Shown: in pieces, positions 58,259 through 64,000 of the stretch
Numbering within the stretch: the stretch's first letter is position 1
Layout: each line of letters opens with the position of its first letter
Source of the DNA: Nonomuraea candida
Lineage (GTDB): Bacteria; Actinomycetota; Actinomycetes; Streptosporangiales; Streptosporangiaceae
Reading direction: 5' to 3'
Length of the DNA stretch: 64,000 nucleotides
NCBI RefSeq assembly: GCF_000725485.1
Contig: NZ_JOAG01000039.1
Coordinates: 1-64,000 of the forward strand
Notes under the pieces: model-generated
What the model saw: only the letters and a program-made list of their open reading frames with translations
Told to the model about the DNA's origin: nothing
Database searches by the model: none
Translations under genes and position numbers: made by a program

Positions 58259-60031
58259 ATGATGGGCTGGATCTCCGTCGCGTTGCCGGCCGTGCCCCTG
58301 CTCGGCGCCCTCCTGCTCCTCCTGCCGCCGCGGACGCTGCGCGCCCCGCTCGGCACGTACGGGCTGATCTTCTCGGGCGTCACGCTGGCGCTCAGCCTGC
58401 TGCTCCTGGCGACGTTCGACTACGGCGCGGCGGCCCGGATGCAGTTCGAGGTCGACCGGCCGTGGGTCCCCGGGCTCGGGCTGCGCTTCCACCTCGGGGT
58501 CGACGGCATCTCGCTGCCGCTGGTCGTCCTGACGGCGCTGCTGACGTTCCTGTGCTTCGTCCACCTGAGCCGGGGCCGCACCCCACCCCGCACCCCCCGA
58601 GAACCCGCCGCCACCCAGCCGAGCGGCGGCCGGGCTGGCGGCGCGCTCATGAGCGCGCGCCCCAGAGCCCTGGTGTTCACGCTGCTCGTGCTCGAAGTGG
58701 GCATGATCGGCACCTTCCTCGCCCTGGACCTGCTGCTCTTCTTCGTGTTCTTCGAGATCGTCCTCATCCCGATGTACTTCCTGATCGGCATCTGGGGCGG
58801 CGCGGGCCGCAGGCCGGCCTCGATCAAGTTCATCCTCTACACGCTGCTCGGCTCGGTCGTCATGCTGCTCGGCCTGCTGCTGGTGTGGGCCCAGACCGGC
58901 ACGCTCGACATCGTGGCGCTGAGCGCGTCGCACGGCGCCGGAATGGCGAGGTCCGTACAGATCCTGGCGTTCGTGGCGATCGGCATCGGCCTGGCCGTGA
59001 AGACGCCCATGTGGCCCCTGCACACCTGGCTGCCCGACGCCCACACGGAGGCTCCCACGGCCGGCTCGGTGCTGCTGGCGGGCGTGCTGCTGAAGATGGG
59101 CACGTACGGCTTCGCGCGGATCGCCATCCCGGTGCTCCCCGAGGGCGCGGCGGCCGTGGCGCCGTGGCTGGGAGCGTTCGCCGTGGTCGGCATCGTGTAC
59201 GGCGCCCTGGCCTGCCTCGCCCAGCGCGACCTGAAACGCATGATCGCCTACTCCTCCGTCGGCCACATGGGCTTCGTCCTGCTCGGCTTCGCCACGCTGA
59301 CCCCGGTCGGGATCAACGGCGCGCTGTTCGCCAACGTCGCCCACGGCCTGATCACCGGCCTGCTGTTCTTCCTGGCCGGCGCGCTCAAGGACCGCTTCCA
59401 CACCTCGGAGATGCCCGCGCTGGGCGGCGGCCTGCTGGCGCGGATGCCGCGGCTGGGCTCGGTGCTCACGTTCGCGTCGATCGCCTCGCTGGGGCTGCCC
59501 GGGCTGGCCGGCTTCTGGGGGGAGATGCTGGCGCTGTTCGGGGCGTTCCAGCCGGCGAACGGGCTGCCGCGCGGGCTCTTCCTCACGTACATGGTGATCG
59601 GCGGGCTGGGCGCGGTCCTGACGGCCGCGTACTTCCTGGTCATGCTGTCCCGCGTCACCCACGGCCGCCCCCGGCCGCTCACCACCCCGTCCCCGACACC
59701 CGGCGAGAGCCCGGCCGGCGACGCCGCGGCGGCCGTGGACGACCGCCTGATCCCCGGCACCCCGGACGAACGCCCGGTCGCCCCTCTCGGCGGCACCCCC
59801 GCTCACCCGTCCGCCACGGCCACCCTCGCCCCGAGCCCAGCGGACAACCGCCTCGAATCCCAGCCGGCCGGACAGGACCCGGGGAAGGAGGCCCCGGGCG
59901 ACATCAGCAGCCGCGAACTGCTGGCCTGGACCCCCTTGGTGATCCTCATCCTCCTCTTCGGCCTGTGGCCGGGCCTGCTGCTGTCGCTGACCACGCCGCC
60001 CGTGCAGACCCTGCTGGGAGTCCTCTCATGA
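58259..60031 (+). CDS. nuoM: NADH-quinone oxidoreductase subunit M with two loop insertions
   Basis: This 590-residue antiporter-like subunit has FHLGVDGISLPLVVLTALLTFLCF, FFEIVLIPMYFLIGIWGG (Glu), [30 protein letters not shown] and HGLITGLLFFLAGAL, all conserved. A loop at about 105-128 is lengthened (RGRTPPRTPREPAATQPSG). A second, about 83-residue disordered insertion (466-548) lies before the final helix. ATG 58259 or 58262. It overlaps nuoN by ATGA. Confidence 0.92.
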   Translation: MMGWISVALPAVPLLGALLLLLPPRTLRAPLGTYGLIFSGVTLALSLLLLATFDYGAAARMQFEVDRPWVPGLGLRFHLGVDGISLPLVVLTALLTFLCFVHLSRGRTPPRTPREPAATQPSGGRAGGALMSARPRALVFTLLVLEVGMIGTFLALDLLLFFVFFEIVLIPMYFLIGIWGGAGRRPASIKFILYTLLGSVVMLLGLLLVWAQTGTLDIVALSASHGAGMARSVQILAFVAIGIGLAVKTPMWPLHTWLPDAHTEAPTAGSVLLAGVLLKMGTYGFARIAIPVLPEGAAAVAPWLGAFAVVGIVYGALACLAQRDLKRMIAYSSVGHMGFVLLGFATLTPVGINGALFANVAHGLITGLLFFLAGALKDRFHTSEMPALGGGLLARMPRLGSVLTFASIASLGLPGLAGFWGEMLALFGAFQPANGLPRGLFLTYMVIGGLGAVLTAAYFLVMLSRVTHGRPRPLTTPSPTPGESPAGDAAAAVDDRLIPGTPDERPVAPLGGTPAHPSATATLAPSPADNRLESQPAGQDPGKEAPGDISSRELLAWTPLVILILLFGLWPGLLLSLTTPPVQTLLGVLS

Positions 60032-61572
60032 TCCAGCAGATCGACTACTTCCTCATCGCGCCGCCTCTGGTGCTCGCCCTGACGGCCGGCCTGGTGCTGC
60101 TGCTCGACGCGTTCCTCCCGGCCCGCCCGCGCACGAAGACCGGCCTCGGCCTGCTCACGCTCGGCGGCGTCCTGCTCGCCCTCGGCTTCGTCGTCGCGCA
60201 GGCGGTCGCGGCCGGCCCGGCGCGATCGACCTTCTGCGTGCCTCCCCACCTCGCCGGCGGCCCCGGCCGGTCCGCGGCGCTGTGCTCGTACGTCGTCGAC
60301 GGGTTCACGCTGGCGTTCGCGGGCCTGGTGCTGGTGGCGGCCGTGGTGGTCGTCCTGATGTCGATGACGGAGCTGGCGGCCGGCGCCATCCCCGTGGGCG
60401 AATGGCACTTCCTGCTCCTGTGCACCCTCGTCGGCGCGGTGACCCTGCCCGCCTCCCGAGACCTGATCATGCTGGTGGTGGCGCTGGAGCTCGTCTCGCT
60501 CCCGATCTTCGCGCTCACCGCGATGAAACGCTACGACGGCCGCTCGTCGGAGGCGGCGGTGAAGCTGTTCGTCGTGTCGGTGGTCTCCACGGCGGTCATG
60601 CTGTTCGGCGTGTCGCTCCTGTACGGCATCGCCGGCTCGGTCTACCTGTCGCGCCTGGCGGCCGTGTTCGCCGGGCAGGCGGCGGCACCGGGAGCCGTGT
60701 CCGGGCCGGGCCTGCCCGCGGTCGTGACGGTCGGCGTCGTCCTCGTGGTGGCGGGCTTCGCCTTCAAGATCGCCGCCGTGCCGTTCCACTCGTGGGCCGC
60801 CGACGTCTACCAGGGCGCGCCCGTGCCGGTGGCCGCGCTGCTCTCGGTCGTCTCGAAGGCCGCCGGGTTCGCCGGGCTGATCCTCGTGCTGGTCACCGGC
60901 CTGTCCGGGCAGGCGGCCACCTGGGCCCCGATCGTGGCCATCGTCTCGGCGCTGACCATGACCGCGGGCAACCTGCTGGCCATGCGCCAGCGCTCGGCCG
61001 TACGCCTGCTGGCCTGGTCGTCGGTGGCGCAGTCCGGCTACATCCTCGCGCCGCTCGCGGTCGCGGCCGCGTCCGGCCCGGCGAACGCGCCGGGCGCGGT
61101 CGGCGCGTCCATGGCGTACCTGGTCATCTACGCCGCCATGAACCTGGGCGCGTTCGCGGTCGTCATGCTGGTCTCCAGGACCGCCGCCCGCAACGAGCTG
61201 GACGACTACCGCGGCCTGGCGCTGCGCCGGCCGGCGGCGGGCCTCACGCTGGCGTTCTGCCTGGTCTGCCTGGCGGGCCTGCCGCCGGGGCTGGCCGGGC
61301 TGTTCGCCAAGGTCTTCGTCTTCCGCGAGATCGTCCAGGGCGGGGCCGGCTGGCTGGCGGTGGTCATGGCCGTCAACACCGTCATCGGGCTGTACTACTA
61401 CGCCGTCTGGACGGCCCGCCTCTTCGCCCCGGCGGGCGCGGCCGCTCCGTCGCCGTACCGGCCGCCTGTGACGGCCTGGCTGGCCGTGGGCCTGGCGCTG
61501 GCGGCGGCCGTGCTGTTCTCGATCGCCCCGCAACTCGCCTTCGACCTGACCTCCCTGTCAGCCTCCGGCTGA
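60028..61572 (+). CDS. nuoN: NADH-quinone oxidoreductase subunit N
   Basis: This 514-residue antiporter-like subunit has MLVVALELVSLPIFALTAMKRYDGRSSEAAVKLFVVSVVSTAVMLFGVSLLYG, FAFKIAAVPFHSWAADVYQGAPVPVAALLSVVSKAAGFA and GNLLAMRQRSAVRLLAWSSVAQSGYIL, all standard NuoN. It lacks the big added tails seen in NuoI-M. It is the last gene of the nuo set; htpX follows after 154 nt. Confidence 0.93.
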   Translation: MIQQIDYFLIAPPLVLALTAGLVLLLDAFLPARPRTKTGLGLLTLGGVLLALGFVVAQAVAAGPARSTFCVPPHLAGGPGRSAALCSYVVDGFTLAFAGLVLVAAVVVVLMSMTELAAGAIPVGEWHFLLLCTLVGAVTLPASRDLIMLVVALELVSLPIFALTAMKRYDGRSSEAAVKLFVVSVVSTAVMLFGVSLLYGIAGSVYLSRLAAVFAGQAAAPGAVSGPGLPAVVTVGVVLVVAGFAFKIAAVPFHSWAADVYQGAPVPVAALLSVVSKAAGFAGLILVLVTGLSGQAATWAPIVAIVSALTMTAGNLLAMRQRSAVRLLAWSSVAQSGYILAPLAVAAASGPANAPGAVGASMAYLVIYAAMNLGAFAVVMLVSRTAARNELDDYRGLALRRPAAGLTLAFCLVCLAGLPPGLAGLFAKVFVFREIVQGGAGWLAVVMAVNTVIGLYYYAVWTARLFAPAGAAAPSPYRPPVTAWLAVGLALAAAVLFSIAPQLAFDLTSLSASG

Positions 61573-61726
61573 CCCCCTCCACCCCCCACCCCTCCGCCGG
61601 CCTCCGGCCGTACGGCGACGCCGTACCGGAAAAGTCGCGCTCCGCCCCCAGCTGAGCACTCCGGGGAACGAAGAGCCGGGTCTTCGTCGTTGGACGTGGT
61701 GAACCCAGACCACGAAGGGGGGAACC

Positions 61727-62578
61727 TTGCACCACAACGGTCTGCGCACCGCCATCCTGCTCGGCGGGCTGTCGGCGCTGATTGTCACGGTGGGCGCGTG
61801 GTTGGGCGGCGGCACCGGTGCGCGGATCGCGTTCGTGCTCGCCCTGGTGGGCAACGGCGTCGCCTACTTCTTCTCCGACCGCATCGCGCTGTCGGCGATG
61901 CGGGCCAGACCTGTCAGCGAGGTCGAGCAGCCCACGCTCTACCGGATCGTCCGCGAGCTCTCCACCGAGGCCCGCCAGCCGATGCCCCGGCTCTACATCT
62001 CGCCGACGGTGCAGCCCAACGCCTTCGCCACCGGCAGAAGCCCCCGCCAGGCGGCGGTCTGTGTGACGTACGGGCTGACCAAGCTGCTCGACGAGGCCGA
62101 GCTGCGCGGGGTGATCGGGCACGAGCTGTCCCACGTCTACAACAGGGACATCCTCATCTCGTCCGTGGCCGGCGCGCTCGCCACCATGATCACGTGGCTC
62201 AGCTATGTGGCGGTGTTCTTCGGCGGTTCCGACGACGACGAGGGCCCCGGGTTCGTGGGCGCGCTGCTGATGATGGTGCTCGGCCCGGTGGCGGCGACGA
62301 TGGTGCAGATGGCGATCTCCCGCACCCGGGAGTTCCAGGCCGACGAGTCGGGCGCCAGGCTCACGGGCGATCCGCTCGCGCTGGCCTCGGCCCTCCGCAA
62401 GATCGAGATGGGCGCCCGCCGGCTTCCGCTCCCCGAGAACAGCCGCCTCACCTCGGCCTCGCACATGATGATCGCCAACCCGTTCAGCGGCTCCGGCTTC
62501 GGCCGCCTGTTCTCCACCCACCCGCCCACCTCGGAGCGGGTCGCCCGCCTGGAGCGCATGGCCGGCTACCGCCGCTGA
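61727..62578 (+). CDS. htpX: HtpX-like membrane zinc metalloprotease
   Basis: This 283-residue M48 protease starts at TTG 61727 behind AAGGGGGGAA. It has two N-terminal TM helices (TAILLGGLSALIVTVGAWL, IAFVLALVGNGVAYFFSD), RLYISPTVQPNAFATGRSPRQAAVCVTYGL and the catalytic GHELSHVYNRD (His132-Glu133-xx-His136). The third ligand Glu is in REFQADESGARL. It degrades misfolded membrane proteins. It is in the conserved kor-nuo-htpX neighbourhood. Unlike the relic at 45088, its catalytic motif is intact. Confidence 0.93.
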   Translation: MHHNGLRTAILLGGLSALIVTVGAWLGGGTGARIAFVLALVGNGVAYFFSDRIALSAMRARPVSEVEQPTLYRIVRELSTEARQPMPRLYISPTVQPNAFATGRSPRQAAVCVTYGLTKLLDEAELRGVIGHELSHVYNRDILISSVAGALATMITWLSYVAVFFGGSDDDEGPGFVGALLMMVLGPVAATMVQMAISRTREFQADESGARLTGDPLALASALRKIEMGARRLPLPENSRLTSASHMMIANPFSGSGFGRLFSTHPPTSERVARLERMAGYRR

Positions 62579-62771
62579 CCCGGCCCACCCACGCCCGGAA
62601 CCGGTCGCGGCGCACCCCGTACGCCCGCCGGCACCGCACCCGCCGGCGCCGCACCCGGAGCGGCCCGGGACACCAGGGGGGACACGCCGGTGGACGGCGC
62701 GTTCGGCCAGGTGTCCCGGATCCGCTCTCCGTGATCGTCGTGCCAGCTCGGGGCCGTACAGCATGCCTCTG

Positions 62772-63263
62772 CTAGCGGTAGTTCACGAATTGCAGGGCGA
62801 TGTCCAGATCCTTGCCCTTGAGCAGGGAGATGACCTCCTGGAGGTCATCCTTCTTCTTCGAGCTGACCCGGAGCTCCTCGCCCTGAATCTGGGCCTTGAT
62901 CCCCTTCGGCCCCTCATCACGGATCATCTTGGAGATCTTCTTGGCGTTCTCCTGATCGATGCCCTCCTTGAGGCTGATCAGCATGCGGTATTCCTTGCCC
63001 GACAGCTTGGGCTCACCCGCATCGAGCACCTTCAGCGACAGACCACGCTTGACGATCTTGTCCTTGAACACGTCGAGGGCGGCGTTGGCCCGCTCCTCGC
63101 TGTTCGCCTTGATCTCGATGTTGTTCTGCCCGGACCAGCTGATGCTCGCCCCGGTGCCCTTGAAGTCGAAACGGTGTCCGATCTCCTTGACCGTCTGATT
63201 GAGCGCGTTGTCGACCTCCTGGCGGTCGAGCTTGCTGACGATGTCGAAAGATGAATCGGCCAA
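62772..63263 (-). CDS. yajQ: YajQ-family (UPF0234) nucleotide-binding protein
   Basis: This 163-residue protein is a typical YajQ with a TTG start at 63263, because [21 protein letters not shown] then gives the family N-terminus [11 protein letters not shown]. The site AGAGGA is 8 nt upstream of this TTG but only 0-1 nt from ATG 63272. Later blocks are [43 protein letters not shown] and [15 protein letters not shown]. Members bind tRNA/nucleotides, and a Xanthomonas member binds cyclic di-GMP. Confidence 0.93.
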   Translation of the reverse strand: MADSSFDIVSKLDRQEVDNALNQTVKEIGHRFDFKGTGASISWSGQNNIEIKANSEERANAALDVFKDKIVKRGLSLKVLDAGEPKLSGKEYRMLISLKEGIDQENAKKISKMIRDEGPKGIKAQIQGEELRVSSKKKDDLQEVISLLKGKDLDIALQFVNYR

Positions 63264-63445
63264 AGCACCCATCCTCTCAGCTGCGGTGAAATCGGCCCGC
63301 ACCTCGTACGCGCGGACCCAGCGAACGAGCCTAGCCAGCATCGGCCCGACGTGCAGGACGCCGTCCCCTCGCTGGCTCCGTACGCAGAAGATCACACCCC
63401 GCCCGCCCGTCACCTCAGGGCGTGTCCGAAGCCGCGCGAACGCCC

Positions 63446-63787
63446 CTAAACGGCGTCTTTCCTCAGCAGCTGATCGAGCTTCAGATCCAGGTGATGAAGG
63501 CCACTGCGGATGTCGTCGAGCCGATCGAGCAACTGCGAGTGACCGGAGGCGTAGTAGTCGTTGGCCTGCCACCGCAGCCCGGTGATCTCCACACTGAGCG
63601 CCTCCAGGTCATCGGCCATCTCCCGCTGCAGTTCGGCAACCGTGGCCTTCCCCCGACCAGGACGCTCCGACTCCAGCGTGGACTCCGGCACCGCGTCCAG
63701 CTCGTCGTCCCGCTGATCGGAAGGCGCGCCCGCCTCGAGTGCCTGCATGCGCCGCCTGAGGTTGAGGATCTCTGCCTCTACGTCCAC
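63446..63787 (-). CDS. Small acidic coiled-coil hypothetical protein
   Basis: This 113-residue protein has a short N-terminal helix ([19 protein letters not shown]), an acidic linker ([18 protein letters not shown]) and a long coiled coil ([59 protein letters not shown]). It starts at GTG 63787. No catalytic motif is visible. It lies about 180 nt upstream of yajQ on the same strand. Function unknown. The remaining 213 nt to the right edge contain nothing I can support. Confidence 0.65.
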   Translation of the reverse strand: MDVEAEILNLRRRMQALEAGAPSDQRDDELDAVPESTLESERPGRGKATVAELQREMADDLEALSVEITGLRWQANDYYASGHSQLLDRLDDIRSGLHHLDLKLDQLLRKDAV

Positions 63788-64000
63788 GAACCCTGCCTAG
63801 TGCGTTTGTGCGGTACCGGGAAAGGAGGGGGCTGGCCGTTCTGCCCGGGCCCGGGAGGACTGCGGGCCCATGGTGGCAGATCAAGCCCGCACACGCCTGC
63901 CAGATCCACCGTCGGGACCCAGCTTTTTCTCCCCGCACCGCAGCCCTCCACCAGCAAAAGAACCGATACGTCCACCCCAGCTCCACCTCGCCGGGAGAGC

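Noticed and set aside
62579..62771. tRNA or small RNA between htpX and yajQ
   Set aside because: No cloverleaf or CCA-like end could be assembled by eye.

Overview
The window looks like chromosomal DNA of a high-GC filamentous actinomycete. The evidence is strong G/C third-position bias, many GTG and TTG starts, ATGA/GTGA-overlapping operons, an EACC1/caspase conflict pair, a WXG-type protein and a kor-nuo-htpX-yajQ neighbourhood like the one I recall from Streptomyces and relatives. Streptosporangiales (Nonomuraea-like) is my best guess, by inference only. I found no rRNA, tRNA, IS element, prophage or CRISPR array.

Layout. (1) 1-13.9 kb is a mosaic of small accessory and housekeeping units: a partial toxin-like gene, a SLOG-type protein, a WXG-domain protein, an F420-reductase-like oxidoreductase, an EACC1 plus caspase-like membrane protease pair, a VOC protein, and a self-contained TetR/SRPBCC/DUF4166 operon with two visible operators. 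These are followed by a secreted PIG-L deacetylase with a beta-propeller and an EamA exporter translationally coupled to a GntR regulator. (2) 14.1-39.8 kb is one large cell-surface polysaccharide locus of the Wzx/Wzy type. It holds an initiating phosphoglycosyltransferase, rmlA-B-D-C for dTDP-rhamnose, a modified-sugar block (methyltransferase, nucleotidyltransferase, PIG-L, SDR, DUF4910, a duplicated Cys-module protein), a flippase, several glycosyltransferases, three short Wzz-like co-polymerases, a polymerase, a WecB/TagA-type transferase, and two tandem membrane-anchored glycosidase-like paralogues, one of which has lost its acidic residues. (3) 39.9-42.8 kb encodes KorAB, the 2-oxoglutarate:ferredoxin oxidoreductase. 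(4) 44.6-61.6 kb is a second-type complex I locus, nuoA-B-C-H-I-J-K-L-M-N. It lacks nuoD and the NADH module nuoEFG and is split between nuoH and nuoI by a 5.4 kb block (duplicated-module membrane protein, ABC exporter, Ser/Thr kinase). (5) 61.7-64 kb carries htpX, yajQ and a small coiled-coil gene.

How the genes fit together. KorAB would supply reduced ferredoxin, and the NuoEFG-less complex next door is a plausible ferredoxin:quinone oxidoreductase that pumps protons. Six Nuo subunits here (C, I, J, K, L, M) carry low-complexity or disordered additions not expected for the family, and minisatellite arrays are concentrated in the same 16 kb. The polysaccharide locus looks complete for lipid-linked repeat-unit synthesis, flipping, polymerisation and surface modification. 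A GTTAC/GTAAC motif recurs in most of its intergenic gaps and before nuoA, suggesting a shared OmpR-type (MtrA/AfsQ1-like) regulator.

The most promising under-described items are the EACC1-caspase-PH unit, the DUF4910/Cys-module pair, the active/inactive glycosidase pair, and the low-complexity tails on the ferredoxin-linked Nuo complex.
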